Shown piece after piece: positions 46,095-55,796 of a DNA stretch of 64,000 nt. Within the stretch, counting starts at the first letter, position 1, and every line of letters starts with the position of its first letter. A program made the translations under genes and the position numbers. This DNA is from Sphingobacterium spiritivorum (GTDB taxonomy: Bacteria; Bacteroidota; Bacteroidia; Sphingobacteriales; Sphingobacteriaceae). The notes under the pieces are model-generated. The model had not been told where the DNA came from. It did not search any database and saw only the letters and a list, made by a program, of their open reading frames with translations. The stretch is from assembly GCF_016724845.1 (NCBI RefSeq), contig NZ_CP068082.1:2728001-2792000 (forward strand), written 5' to 3'.

Positions 46095-47468
46095 ATGATG
46101 AAAAATAAAATAATATTAATCTGTTTGGTTACGATGATAGTCACTTTGAGTACATCGTGTAATAAATTTTTAGATCGGGACCCGATGGGGCAGATCGCAC
46201 AGGATCAGTTCTTTAATTCGGAAACCAATGCAAATGCCGCCGTGTTAGGTACTTACCGTACAATGATGAATTCCTTTTCATTTGGTCAGTCGATCGTAAT
46301 TGTTCCGGAATTTTCGGCGGGGCATGTCAGACATTCAGCGAGTTTTCCTGAATATCAGAACTTTGCAGAACATAAGATACAGGCTATAAATCCCTGGACG
46401 GCCAATATGTGGCAGGCGATCTATGCGACTATAAATGCAGCTAACCAAATTATTGAAGAAGTTCCGGACATGACTCCTACGATGATAACCGAGGAAAAGA
46501 AAAATATATTTATTGGTGAAGCAAAATTTATCAGGGCATTGAATTATTTTTTTCTGGTTCGGGCTTTTAATAAGGTGCCTCTAAAGCTGACCTATACCAA
46601 AGAAGGTGATAATTTTGATATTCCCGAATCCGGAAAAGAGGCAATCTATACACAGATTATTAACGATCTAACAGAGGCTGTTGCTGCGCTTCCTCAGGCT
46701 AATCCTAACACCGGTGATGCTGCCAAAGGAAGAGCTTCTTATTGGGCAGCGAAAGCTTTACTGGCAAAGGTATATTTATATCAGGCCGCTATTACGAATG
46801 ACTATAAGAAATCTGCAGATCTGGCTAATGAAATCATCACAACAGCAGGATTTGGTTTAGTCACAGATTTCAGCACGATCTGGACAACACAAAATACGAA
46901 TGAGGCCATTTTTGAGATTCAATTTGATGATCAGGCCACAAACCCGCTTGCTGCAGTGGCCAACGATAATGCCAGTGTGTTGTTTTTTGCTAAAGATTCG
47001 ACCATTCAGGATCTGTACAGCCCGCAGGACAAGCGGAGAGCTTTCACTGTAAAAAAGGGAAGCAAGAATAATTATTTTATGGGAAAGTTTCCGAATTTCT
47101 CTCCGGCAAGCCAGAATCTGACGGTGATTCGTTTGGCTGAAATTTACTTAATCCATGCAGAGGCGCAGGCAAGGGTAGATAATAGCGTCAGTACGACTGC
47201 ATACAATTCGCTAAAAGCTGTACAGGATCGTGCAGGTGTCACTGTGCCCATTAGCACTTATAGCAATCTGGAAGCATTTATTACAGCTGTGCAGGAAGAA
47301 AAGGAAAAGGAGCTTATGTTTGAAGGTGAAACCTGGTTTGACTATAGCCGGACCAAGCTGGCTCTTAAAAAATATGATACGCTGACTGATGAAAGATACC
47401 TTTTGTATCCGATTCCTTCCGCTCAGATCGCTTTGGGAACAGGGCTTACACAAAATCCCGGCTATTAA
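46095..47468 (+). CDS. SusD/RagB-type nutrient-binding outer-membrane lipoprotein
   Basis: A 457-residue lipoprotein (lipobox LSTSC, acylated Cys22) of the SusD family, which caps the SusC barrel and binds glycan. The start of the mature protein, CNKFLDRDPMGQI, is typical. Helical TPR-like segments include GEAKFIRALNYFFLVRAF, RASYWAAKALLAKVYLY and, near the end, EKEKELMFEGETWFDYSR and YLLYPIPSAQI. Its substrate cannot be told from sequence. The neighbouring rhamnose and pectin genes suggest a plant cell-wall glycan. A strong terminator follows. Confidence 0.95.
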   Translation: MMKNKIILICLVTMIVTLSTSCNKFLDRDPMGQIAQDQFFNSETNANAAVLGTYRTMMNSFSFGQSIVIVPEFSAGHVRHSASFPEYQNFAEHKIQAINPWTANMWQAIYATINAANQIIEEVPDMTPTMITEEKKNIFIGEAKFIRALNYFFLVRAFNKVPLKLTYTKEGDNFDIPESGKEAIYTQIINDLTEAVAALPQANPNTGDAAKGRASYWAAKALLAKVYLYQAAITNDYKKSADLANEIITTAGFGLVTDFSTIWTTQNTNEAIFEIQFDDQATNPLAAVANDNASVLFFAKDSTIQDLYSPQDKRRAFTVKKGSKNNYFMGKFPNFSPASQNLTVIRLAEIYLIHAEAQARVDNSVSTTAYNSLKAVQDRAGVTVPISTYSNLEAFITAVQEEKEKELMFEGETWFDYSRTKLALKKYDTLTDERYLLYPIPSAQIALGTGLTQNPGY

Positions 47469-47486
47469 CCGATAATATAAAGGATA

Positions 47487-47535
47487 AAAAGAGTATAAAA
47501 AAAGCGGGTGAACCCGCTTTTTTTATACTCTTTTA
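47487..47535. terminator. Bidirectional terminator after susD
   Basis: A 23-bp perfect stem has the core GCGGGT-GA-ACCCGC (47504-47517), flanked by A7 and T7 and by GAGTAT/ATACTC. The stop codon of the convergent minus-strand gene (47523) lies inside the right arm. Confidence 0.9.
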
Positions 47536-48143
47536 TTTATCTCGTCCTGTAGCTGACGGCGTAATTTCTGTTCATTTTCCATTGATTTTTTACGCAGTGT
47601 CTGCAATTCATCCTGCAATTGATCTGTAGTCTTTTTGTGGTCTACCGTATCTACTTTTGCTTTTCTGAATGAAGCCAGCGTGATCAGGAATAACAAAGCC
47701 AATACAATTATAATTGCCCACACCATAGTATGATATGTGGTTTTTGAAAAAGGGATTCCGATAAAAGATATGCTATCTGTTTTTGATCTTTCTTTTTCCA
47801 GTTCCTGTGATACATTTTTTACAGAGTCCTGGAGGGCTTTGGTATTGGAAGCAAAATTGGTAGAAGAAGACTTTAGGGTGTTGATTTCCTGCGACAGGCG
47901 GGCAATACTATCCTGTACATTTTTCTTGATGATATCCAGATTTTCTTTCCTTATCAGTTTGTAAGGGTCTTGGGTACGGGAAATATAATTGAGGTGTTGA
48001 AACTGACTTTCTATCGTTCCTTTTTTTAATCCGTCATTACTGTATTTAAAAGTAGAAGTCTGAGCAGTACTCCCCGACGGGAAAGATAGAATGGCAAAAA
48101 GTAGAGTTGCCGAAATATAACAAAATAGTTTTTTGAAATTCAT
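47523..48143 (-). CDS. Membrane-anchored coiled-coil protein of unknown function
   Basis: A 206-residue protein starting at the ATG at 48143 (MNFKKLFCYISATLLFAILSF, signal peptide ending near STAQ). A periplasmic, Ser/Lys-rich coiled coil follows (about 60-125). One membrane helix (HTMVWAIIIVLALLFLITLASF, about 138-160) comes next, then a cytoplasmic charged coiled coil (LQDELQTLRKKSMENEQKLRRQLQDEI). Homologues in Bacteroidota are, as I recall, often labelled tRNA (guanine-N1)-methyltransferase, but nothing here supports a methyltransferase. Topology suggests a structural or envelope-signalling role. The gene lies between susD and rhaT, on the opposite strand. Confidence 0.75.
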   Translation of the reverse strand: MNFKKLFCYISATLLFAILSFPSGSTAQTSTFKYSNDGLKKGTIESQFQHLNYISRTQDPYKLIRKENLDIIKKNVQDSIARLSQEINTLKSSSTNFASNTKALQDSVKNVSQELEKERSKTDSISFIGIPFSKTTYHTMVWAIIIVLALLFLITLASFRKAKVDTVDHKKTTDQLQDELQTLRKKSMENEQKLRRQLQDEINKRV

Positions 48144-48414
48144 ACAATCTGTTGTGTTATAGATAAGTTTCATATTCATATTTGGTAAAGATGACGCCTA
48201 TATTTAGTTGCGAGTGCCACTAATATACAAATAAAACAATAAACCTTAATTTAAAATCAAGAGAAGCATTATTTTGCTTTTTCCGATATACCTTTTTCTC
48301 GGCAGTATTGTGTATTTATATCTGTAGAGCATACATGACAGCGCATAACAGTTCGCGAAGTAAAAAGTTATAATTTGCGGTATCTAATAGTATCAATATA
48401 ACCCTATAAATTGT

Positions 48415-49488
48415 ATGAGCTGGATAGCCGGTGTTTTTTTTCATTTTATTGGCGGATTTGCGTCCGGGAGTTTTTATGTACCCTATAAGCGGGTCAAAGG
48501 ATGGTCCTGGGAGGCGATGTGGATCCTTGGAGGAATATTCTCCTGGGTACTTGTACCACCTGTAGCCGCTTATCTGACGATTCCTGATTTTTTTCAGATT
48601 ATTACAGATACGTCTTCATCGATTATCGGATATACCTATTTGTTTGGTTTGCTGTGGGGAATTGGCGGACTGACCTACGGTCTTGGCGTACGCTATCTGG
48701 GCGTATCTCTGGGAAGCAGTATTATATTGGGTCTGAGTATGGTATTCGGAGCGCTGATGCCTTCGATCTATTATTTTTTTAATTCTGTTCCGGGTAAACA
48801 TGGTATCGATTTCTTTTTTACTACCAATTCAGGAATTTGTGTAATGGTCGGACTTTTGATCTGTATCGTGGGTATTTATCTCTGTGGCAGGGCAGGAGTA
48901 TTGAAAGAAAAAGGGCTGATGAATCTGTCAGGTGCTGCACAGTCTGAATATAAATTCGGATTAGGAATTACTGTCGCTATTGTTTCAGGTATCCTGAGTG
49001 CATGTTTCAACTTTGGAATCGAAGCGGGTAAACCTATGGCCGATGTGGCCAATCAACTTTGGAAAGCTGCAAATCCCGGCCAGGGAGAATTCCTGTACCA
49101 GAATAATGTGACGTATATCGTTATTCTATGGGGCGGTTTTACCACCAATTTTATATGGTGTCTGTATCTGTTGGCCAAGAATAAAACATTTTCTGATTAT
49201 ACGAAATCTTCAGCGCCGCTTGGCAAAAATCTGCTGTTGTGTGCACTGGCCGGTACAACCTGGTATCTGCAGTTTTTCTTCTATGGAATGGGAGAAAGCA
49301 GATTGGGTAACGGAGCCAGTTCCTGGATACTGCACATGGCATTTATCATTCTTATTTCTAATGCCTGGGGCGTTATTCTGAAAGAATGGAAAGGTGTCAG
49401 TAAACCTACTTACCGCGCTATTATTGCAGGTATTGCGACCATAATCCTGTCGATCTGTATCGTTGGATTTGCTAAAACTTTAGAATAA
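48415..49488 (+). CDS. rhaT: L-rhamnose/proton symporter
   Basis: A 357-residue inner-membrane protein with about ten hydrophobic helices. It starts with GVFFHFIGGFASGSFYVPYKRVKGWSWE, characteristic of RhaT of the DMT-like rhamnose transporter family. LGASIILG-like SLGSSIILGLSMVFGALMP also matches. It is first in the rhamnose operon and brings rhamnose released by pectin enzymes into the cytosol. The 271-bp upstream region shows no clear -33/-7 promoter; a TTCGCGAA palindrome lies at 48352-48359. Confidence 0.94.
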   Translation: MSWIAGVFFHFIGGFASGSFYVPYKRVKGWSWEAMWILGGIFSWVLVPPVAAYLTIPDFFQIITDTSSSIIGYTYLFGLLWGIGGLTYGLGVRYLGVSLGSSIILGLSMVFGALMPSIYYFFNSVPGKHGIDFFFTTNSGICVMVGLLICIVGIYLCGRAGVLKEKGLMNLSGAAQSEYKFGLGITVAIVSGILSACFNFGIEAGKPMADVANQLWKAANPGQGEFLYQNNVTYIVILWGGFTTNFIWCLYLLAKNKTFSDYTKSSAPLGKNLLLCALAGTTWYLQFFFYGMGESRLGNGASSWILHMAFIILISNAWGVILKEWKGVSKPTYRAIIAGIATIILSICIVGFAKTLE

Positions 49489-49511
49489 TAACTATAAAAA
49501 ATATATAAAAG

Positions 49512-51620
49512 GTGAAAACATATAAGCACGTTAATTACTTGTGGGATGATGAAAAGGCTAAATCTTTGGAAGGAGATGAAGTTGGATTATTACTGTATCG
49601 TTCCAATTTATTAGGATCCGATCTTAGAATTACCAACTATGGGGGAGGGAATACCTCATGTAAAGTCGTCGTGAATGATCCGTTGACAGGATCTGCGACA
49701 GAGGTCATGTGGATCAAAGGTTCAGGAGGTGATATTGGCACGTTGACTAAAAGCGGTCTTGCTGCCTTATATGTAGAACGACTGAGAGGGCTGAAGAGTG
49801 TATACCGCGGTATAGAGCATGAGGATGAGATGGTAGAGCTGTTCAATCACTGTATTTATGATCTGGCTTCTAAAGCGCCTTCTATCGATACACCGTTGCA
49901 TGGATTTCTTCCGTTCAAACATATCGATCACTTACATCCTGATGCAGCTATTGCTATAGCTGCAGCCAAAGATGGCGAAAAGATCACACAGGAATTGTTT
50001 GACGGAACGATTGGCTGGGTGGACTGGCAAAAACCGGGATTTGATCTGGGCCTTCAGCTTAAAGAATGTCTGGATAAGAATCCTTCAATACGTGGTATTA
50101 TGTTAGGTTCTCACGGTTTATTTACCTGGGGAGATACAGCCTATGAAAGTTATGTCAATACCTTAGATGTTATTGAGCGTTGTGCGGCTTATTTAGAAGA
50201 TAATTTTGGTAAAAAAGGACCTGTATTCGGAGGTCAGCAAATAGAAAGTCTGGCTGCGGACGAACGTGTGAAACAAGCTGCAAAACTGGCGCCTGTATTA
50301 AGAGGATTCTGTTCAAGTAAACGTCATATGATAGGCCATTTTACAGATGATGACCGTGTACTCGAATTTATAAACTCCAATGATCTGAAACGTCTTGCGC
50401 CGCTAGGTACAAGCTGTCCAGATCATTTTTTACGCACTAAAATTTCACCTCTGGTACTGGATCTTGGGAAAGATGAAGATCTGTCCGATACAGAGGCTCT
50501 CAAAGCACGGCTTGCTCCGGCTTTTGAAGCTTACAGAGCAATGTATACTGCTTATTATGAGTCCTGTAAACATCCAAATAGTCCTGCCATACGGGATGAG
50601 AATCCGGTAATTATACTTTATCCGGGCGTAGGTATGTTTTCATTCTCAAAGGATAAGCAGACTGCACGTGTGGCCGCTGAGTTTTACATCAATGCGATCA
50701 ATGTGATGAAGGGAGCGGAGGCAATTTCATCGTATACTTCTCTGCCTCGTCAGGAAGCATTCAATATCGAATACTGGTTGCTGGAAGAGGCGAAATTACA
50801 ACGTATGCCGAAGCCTAAAGCGCTATCGGGTAAGATCGCTTTGGTGACTGGCAGTGCCGGTGGAATAGGCAAAGCTATAGCTAAGAAATTTGTCAATGAA
50901 GGCGCTGTTGTCGTCCTTAATGATATGAATGCAGAGCGTTTGGCGGCTGTTGCAGAAGAATTCCAATCTACCTATGGAAAAGATGCTTTTGCGACAGTTG
51001 TCCTGGATGTGACGCGTGAAGATCAGATTGAACAGGCCTTGAGTCAGTGTGCACTGGCATTCGGAGGTGTAGATATTGTTGTGAATAATGCAGGTTTATC
51101 TATTTCCAAAACTATAGAAGACCATACAGAGAAAGATTGGGATCTGTTGTATAATGTATTGGTCAAAGGACAGTTTTTTGTAACCCGGGAAGCTGTAAAA
51201 ACAATGAAAAAGCAGGCTATTGGTGGTGATATTATCAATATTGTAAGTAAAAATGCTTTGGTAAGCGGACCGAATAATGCGGGATATGGAAGTGCCAAAT
51301 CAGCGCAGCTTCACCTGAGCCGCTTAAATGCAGCTGAACTTGGGCCGGATGGTATCCGTGTCAATGTGGTCAATCCGGATGCCGTTATTTCAGATAGTAA
51401 TATCTGGGCGAACGGTTGGGCAGAAGGCCGCGCGAAGGCATACGGGATTACGGTGGCTGAATTGCCGGCATACTATGCAAACCGTACCTTGTTAAAAGAA
51501 ATTATTCTTCCGGAGGATATTGCCAATGCCTGTTTTGCTTTTGCAGGAGGCTTACTGAACAAATCTACCGGTAATGTGCTTAATGTCGACGGGGGAGTCG
51601 CTATGGCATTTGTAAGATAA
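49512..51620 (+). CDS. rhaEW: Bifunctional rhamnulose-1-phosphate aldolase / short-chain dehydrogenase (lactaldehyde dehydrogenase)
   Basis: A 702-residue fusion. The N-terminal class II aldolase domain (about 1-430) has the metal-binding cluster HIDHLHPDA and GSHGLFTWG. It splits rhamnulose-1-phosphate into DHAP and L-lactaldehyde. The C-terminal short-chain dehydrogenase (about 435-702) has TGSAGGIGKAIA and the catalytic YGSAK. It is expected to oxidise lactaldehyde to L-lactate with NAD. The start codon is GTG at 49512. The symbol follows the rhaEW naming of such fusions in rhamnose reconstructions. It begins 23 nt after rhaT. Confidence 0.92.
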   Translation: MKTYKHVNYLWDDEKAKSLEGDEVGLLLYRSNLLGSDLRITNYGGGNTSCKVVVNDPLTGSATEVMWIKGSGGDIGTLTKSGLAALYVERLRGLKSVYRGIEHEDEMVELFNHCIYDLASKAPSIDTPLHGFLPFKHIDHLHPDAAIAIAAAKDGEKITQELFDGTIGWVDWQKPGFDLGLQLKECLDKNPSIRGIMLGSHGLFTWGDTAYESYVNTLDVIERCAAYLEDNFGKKGPVFGGQQIESLAADERVKQAAKLAPVLRGFCSSKRHMIGHFTDDDRVLEFINSNDLKRLAPLGTSCPDHFLRTKISPLVLDLGKDEDLSDTEALKARLAPAFEAYRAMYTAYYESCKHPNSPAIRDENPVIILYPGVGMFSFSKDKQTARVAAEFYINAINVMKGAEAISSYTSLPRQEAFNIEYWLLEEAKLQRMPKPKALSGKIALVTGSAGGIGKAIAKKFVNEGAVVVLNDMNAERLAAVAEEFQSTYGKDAFATVVLDVTREDQIEQALSQCALAFGGVDIVVNNAGLSISKTIEDHTEKDWDLLYNVLVKGQFFVTREAVKTMKKQAIGGDIINIVSKNALVSGPNNAGYGSAKSAQLHLSRLNAAELGPDGIRVNVVNPDAVISDSNIWANGWAEGRAKAYGITVAELPAYYANRTLLKEIILPEDIANACFAFAGGLLNKSTGNVLNVDGGVAMAFVR

Positions 51621-51625
51621 GTATG

Positions 51626-51668
51626 ATATTAAAGGATTTGGGGGAGAGATATGAGAATCCTTTAATAT
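51626..51668 (+). other. Intercistronic hairpin between rhaEW and rhaI
   Basis: ATATTAAAGGATT (51626-51638) is perfectly complementary to AATCCTTTAATAT (51656-51668), with a 17-nt purine-rich loop. ATTTGATTTT follows, so it may act as a weak terminator or mRNA-stabilising end within the operon. Confidence 0.5.
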
Positions 51669-51714
51669 ATTTGATTTTGCAAGAATTACTGATTATAAAC
51701 AAACAAACCGAACC

Positions 51715-52989
51715 ATGTTAATTAAAGATAGTTTAATAGAGGAGTATAATAACCTGCATCTGGATGCACATAAACGCAGGTTTACATTTTTAGCCGAGAC
51801 CCTTTCGAATACGGAAGAAATAATACAAAAATTAGGCGTCTTTCAGATCGCTATTCCAAGCTGGGCTTTAGGCACAGGTGGTACCCGTTTTGGGCGTTTC
51901 TCCGGACAGGGAGAGCCCGGGACACTGGAACAGAAAATCGAAGATGTGGGATTATTGCATAAACTGAATCGTTCGAGCGGAGCGATTTCTTTACATATTC
52001 CATGGGATATTCCGCAGGATGCAGAAGCGATCAAACAGCTGGCAAGTTATCACGGACTGGTGTTTGATGCAGTTAATTCCAATACGTTTCAGGATCAGAA
52101 AGACCAGAAATACAGTTACAAATTTGGTTCCCTTCATCATGTAGATCCCCATGTACGGCAGCAGGCTATTGATCATAATGTGGAAGTGATCCGTCATGGT
52201 ATTGCTTTAGGATCGAAAGCACTGACTGTGTGGCTGGCCGATGGATCATCATTTCCGGGACAGTTGAACTTTAGAGAAGCATTTCAAAATACACTTTCTT
52301 CATTGAAAGAAATCTACAAGCATCTTCCGGCAGACTGGAAGCTATTTGTCGAATACAAATGTTTCGAACCGTTTTTCTATTCTACAACTATCGCAGACTG
52401 GGGACAATCTCTGCTATTGGCCAATAAGTTGGGTGATCAGGCCTATACATTAGTAGATCTCGGACATCATCTGCCGAATGCTAATATCGAGCAGATCGTA
52501 TCCCTGCTGTTAATGGAAGGTAAATTGGGCGGTTTCCATTTCAACGATTCCAAATATGCAGATGATGATCTGACAGCCGGAAGTATAAAACCCTATCAGC
52601 TGTTTCTGATTTTCAATGAACTGGTCGAAGGTATGGATGCGAGAGGTATGGATCATGCCACAGGTTTAGGCTGGATGATCGATGCATCACATAATCAAAA
52701 AGATCCGCTGGTGGATTTGCTGCAGTCTGTAGAGGCGATTAAGATTGCATACGCTCAGGCCTTGTTAGTAGATCGTGCGGCGCTGAAAGAAGCACAGCAG
52801 CAGAATGATGTTGTAAAGGCTCAGGAGATTCTGCAGGATGCATTCCGTACAGATGTCAGAAGTATTGTTGCTGAATCCAGACTCCGTGAAGGTGGAGCAT
52901 TGAATCCGGTCGAATTATATCGTCAATTGGGTGTTCGTGATATCCTGACACAAGAGCGTGGTACTGCCAGTGTCGCTACAGGATTGTAA
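51715..52989 (+). CDS. rhaI: L-rhamnose isomerase (RhaI-type)
   Basis: A 424-residue TIM-barrel isomerase of the Pseudomonas/Bacillus-type L-rhamnose isomerase, distinct from E. coli RhaA. It converts L-rhamnose to L-rhamnulose. The metal-binding landmarks VEYKCFEP, LVDLGHHLPNANIEQ, FHFNDSKYADDDL and MIDASHNQKDPL all appear in the right order. Length matches. It follows rhaEW after a 94-nt gap with a hairpin and precedes the kinase by 27 nt. Confidence 0.95.
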   Translation: MLIKDSLIEEYNNLHLDAHKRRFTFLAETLSNTEEIIQKLGVFQIAIPSWALGTGGTRFGRFSGQGEPGTLEQKIEDVGLLHKLNRSSGAISLHIPWDIPQDAEAIKQLASYHGLVFDAVNSNTFQDQKDQKYSYKFGSLHHVDPHVRQQAIDHNVEVIRHGIALGSKALTVWLADGSSFPGQLNFREAFQNTLSSLKEIYKHLPADWKLFVEYKCFEPFFYSTTIADWGQSLLLANKLGDQAYTLVDLGHHLPNANIEQIVSLLLMEGKLGGFHFNDSKYADDDLTAGSIKPYQLFLIFNELVEGMDARGMDHATGLGWMIDASHNQKDPLVDLLQSVEAIKIAYAQALLVDRAALKEAQQQNDVVKAQEILQDAFRTDVRSIVAESRLREGGALNPVELYRQLGVRDILTQERGTASVATGL

Positions 52990-53016
52990 GAACAGTAATT
53001 TCATAAACTCAACCGT

Positions 53017-54390
53017 ATGAAACCCATACCCGTTATAGCCGTATTTGATGTGGGTAAGACAAACAAAAAACTGTTCTTATTCGATGAGAATTACAGAATA
53101 GTATTTGAACGGTCTGCCCGGTTTTTGGAAACTGAAGATGAAGACGGTGATCCCTGTGAAAATCTGGAAAGCCTCAGACTTGCTGTTTTCGATTCGTTGC
53201 ACGAAGTATTCCGTAAACCTCAGTTTGAGGTAAAAGCTATTAATTTTTCATCCTACGGGGCAAGTTTTGTATACCTGGATGAAGATGGCCGGCCGTTGAC
53301 ACCTTTATATAATTACTTAAAGAATTATCCGGACGCATTAGCACAAAAGATATATGACCAATATGGAGGCGAAGAAACGTTTTCTAAAGAAACCGCTTCT
53401 CCTGCATTAGGAAGTTTGAATTCGGGATTGCAACTCTACCGTATAAAGGAAGAGAAGCCCGATATTTTTAAGAAGATTAAGTATGCCCTGCATTTACCGC
53501 AGTACCTGAGTTTTTTGTTGTCCGGACAATATTACGCAGACAGAACAAGTATAGGTTGCCACACGACGTTGTGGAACTTTAAAGATAACGGTTATCATAG
53601 ATGGGTTAGTAGAGATGGTGTCATCGATAAGATGGCACCTATTTGTAACTCTGATGAGGTCTTCAAATCTGCATTTCCGGGTAGTCCGTATGTGATCGGG
53701 ACAGGACTGCATGATAGTTCTGCCGCTCTGATCCCTTATCTCTTCAATTTTCAGGATCCTTTTATTCTGATTTCTACCGGAACCTGGAGTATTTCTTTCA
53801 ATCCGTTTAACCACAGCGAACTGACGTTGGAAGAGCTACGGGCAGATTGTCTTTTCTATCTGAGTTATAAAGGAACTCCGGTGAAAGCATCCCGTCTGTT
53901 TGCCGGGTATGAACATGAATTGCAAAGCAAAAGGATTGCAACCCATTTTCAGGTTTCTACAGCTAAATTCAGAACGGTGACAACCAACTGGAAGACCATA
54001 AAGCAGTTGAAGTCTGTGGATGCTGTTAAAAGTTTTTCAATTAAGACTTTTTCTGAACGAGATTTGAGTATCTTTGAGGACTATGAAACTGCTTATCATC
54101 AGTTGATCATGGATATTGTCGAGGTTCAGTATATCGCCACAAAGAGAGTAATGGATGAGACAAATATTCATCGGATATTTGTAGATGGCGGTTTCAGTAA
54201 AAACCCCATATATATGAGCCTTTTATCTGAAAAGTTTGAACACCAGGAGGTGTTTGCAGCTTCTATGGCACAAGCCACAGCTATCGGTACGGCATTGTCC
54301 ATTCATCGCCACTGGAATAGCAACCCTATTCCTAATGATCTGATAGAACTGAAATTTTATGCAAAGAATAACTTTAAAACTGTCAGCTAA
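53017..54390 (+). CDS. rhaK: FGGY-family rhamnulokinase
   Basis: A 457-residue actin-fold sugar kinase. The ATP-phosphate 1 loop is FDVGKTNKKLFLFD near 9-22, and GTGLHDSSAALIPY near 228-241 and STGTWSISFN lie in the catalytic region. The late loop VDGGFSKNPIYM begins near residue 389. It is predicted to phosphorylate rhamnulose, from its place between the isomerase and lactate dehydrogenase in an operon that otherwise lacks a rhamnulokinase. Sequence alone only assigns the FGGY family. It ends 3 nt before the next gene. Confidence 0.87.
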   Translation: MKPIPVIAVFDVGKTNKKLFLFDENYRIVFERSARFLETEDEDGDPCENLESLRLAVFDSLHEVFRKPQFEVKAINFSSYGASFVYLDEDGRPLTPLYNYLKNYPDALAQKIYDQYGGEETFSKETASPALGSLNSGLQLYRIKEEKPDIFKKIKYALHLPQYLSFLLSGQYYADRTSIGCHTTLWNFKDNGYHRWVSRDGVIDKMAPICNSDEVFKSAFPGSPYVIGTGLHDSSAALIPYLFNFQDPFILISTGTWSISFNPFNHSELTLEELRADCLFYLSYKGTPVKASRLFAGYEHELQSKRIATHFQVSTAKFRTVTTNWKTIKQLKSVDAVKSFSIKTFSERDLSIFEDYETAYHQLIMDIVEVQYIATKRVMDETNIHRIFVDGGFSKNPIYMSLLSEKFEHQEVFAASMAQATAIGTALSIHRHWNSNPIPNDLIELKFYAKNNFKTVS

Positions 54391-54393
54391 TCC

Positions 54394-55560
54394 ATGGAAA
54401 GTCCTAATTTACTAAAATACGATCCTAGATATCCTTCAGTTGCCGATTTAAAGAAAAGGGCAAAACAACGTATTCCTAAATTCGCCTTTGATTATCTGGA
54501 GGGAGGATGTAACGAAGAAGTCAATCTGAGAAGAAACGAACGTGACTTTGAGGATATTCTGTTGAAGCCAAGCTATCTGCAGAAGTATAACGGAATCGAT
54601 ATGTCTACCACGATTTTCGGACATAAGTATGATGCTCCTTTCGGTATTTCTCCAATCGGTCTGCAAGGACTGATGTGGCCTAATGCTCCGGAAATTCTGG
54701 CGAAGGCTGCAGCCAGACACAATGTACCTTACATTCTTAGCACCGTTTCGACAAGTAGTATAGAACGTATTGCGGAAGTATCGGGTGGTAAAGCCTGGTT
54801 CCAGTTGTACCATCCGACCGAAAACAGATTACGTGACGATATTATCAAAAGATTACAGGATGTAGAATGCCCTGTGTTGGTTGTTCTTATTGATGTACCT
54901 TCTTTCGGTTTGCGTTACAGAGAGATCAAGAGTGGTCTTTCGATGCCGCCTAAAATGAATATCAGCAATATATTTCAGGCATCTATCCGTCCCGTGTGGG
55001 GTATTGAAACGCTGAGAAACGGTATTCCGAGTTTCGCAACATTAAAGCCGTATATGGAAAAGGGGCTTAATATGAGTCAGCTGGGACAGTTTATGAACCG
55101 TACGTTCACAGGACGTGTAGATATTGAAAAGATCAAAGCAATACGTGATATGTGGAAAGGTAAACTTGTGTTGAAAGGAGTTGTCACGGAAGAAGATATG
55201 AGAGCCTGTATAGAGATGGGTGTAGACGGAGTTATCGTTTCGAATCATGGCGGACGTCAGGTTGATGCCGGAGAATCATCGATTGCATCACTACAGCGAT
55301 TAGCGAAGGATCCGGAATTTACAAATAAGATCACTATCATGATGGATGGCGGACTTCGTTCAGGACCGGATATTGGCCGTGCTCTGGCAAGTGGCGCTGA
55401 ATTTGCTTTTATGGGAAGGCCATTTATGTATGGTGTGGGAGCTTTAGGAACAAAAGGAGGCGATCATACTATTGCCATGTTTAAAGCGCAGCTTAAGCAG
55501 GTGATGGAACAGATCTCTTGTGAAAAAATAGTAGATTTTCCACATTCCCTGATCAAATAG
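54394..55560 (+). CDS. FMN-dependent alpha-hydroxy-acid dehydrogenase (probable L-lactate dehydrogenase)
   Basis: A 388-residue TIM-barrel flavoprotein of the LldD/glycolate oxidase family. The catalytic His and substrate Arg are in VSNHGGRQVD near 286-295. PLP-free FMN-binding landmarks include FDYLEGG near the N-terminus, ILSTVSTSSIE and MDGGLRSGPDIGRALASGAEF. It lies 3 nt after rhaK, so L-lactate from the lactaldehyde step is the likely substrate, giving pyruvate and feeding electrons to the chain. Other 2-hydroxy acids are possible. A terminator follows. Confidence 0.9.
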   Translation: MESPNLLKYDPRYPSVADLKKRAKQRIPKFAFDYLEGGCNEEVNLRRNERDFEDILLKPSYLQKYNGIDMSTTIFGHKYDAPFGISPIGLQGLMWPNAPEILAKAAARHNVPYILSTVSTSSIERIAEVSGGKAWFQLYHPTENRLRDDIIKRLQDVECPVLVVLIDVPSFGLRYREIKSGLSMPPKMNISNIFQASIRPVWGIETLRNGIPSFATLKPYMEKGLNMSQLGQFMNRTFTGRVDIEKIKAIRDMWKGKLVLKGVVTEEDMRACIEMGVDGVIVSNHGGRQVDAGESSIASLQRLAKDPEFTNKITIMMDGGLRSGPDIGRALASGAEFAFMGRPFMYGVGALGTKGGDHTIAMFKAQLKQVMEQISCEKIVDFPHSLIK

Positions 55561-55582
55561 TTGTAAACATATTACAAAATAT

Positions 55583-55618
55583 AAAAAGGCTGATTCATCA
55601 TTTGAATCAGCCTTTTTT
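55583..55618 (+). terminator. Terminator of the rhamnose operon
   Basis: AAAAAGGCTGATTCA (55583-55597) pairs with TGAATCAGCCTTTTT (55603-55617) around a 5-nt loop, followed by T6. It starts 23 nt after the stop codon. Confidence 0.9.
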
Positions 55619-55620
55619 AG

Positions 55621-55796
55621 TGGGTTATCTCCCTTCTGTAAAAGTAATGTGACGTAGATCGAAATTCAGGATGGTGCAGGATGCTGTTTTATGCAAGGTG
55701 GGTTATCTTGCGGTAAATAACCAATCAAAAAATTGATACAGCAAATGAAAAATGGAAACATTGTTTTTTGCTAACAACTGGTAAACCGGATTTCTA
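55621..55796 (+). promoter_or_regulatory. Upstream region of the pectinase operon
   Basis: GGTTAT (55701-55706) and ATAACC (55717-55722) form an inverted repeat with a 10-bp centre. A related GGGTTATCT is repeated at about 55622-55630. These could be regulator sites. No consensus -33/-7 promoter was seen. Confidence 0.3.
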
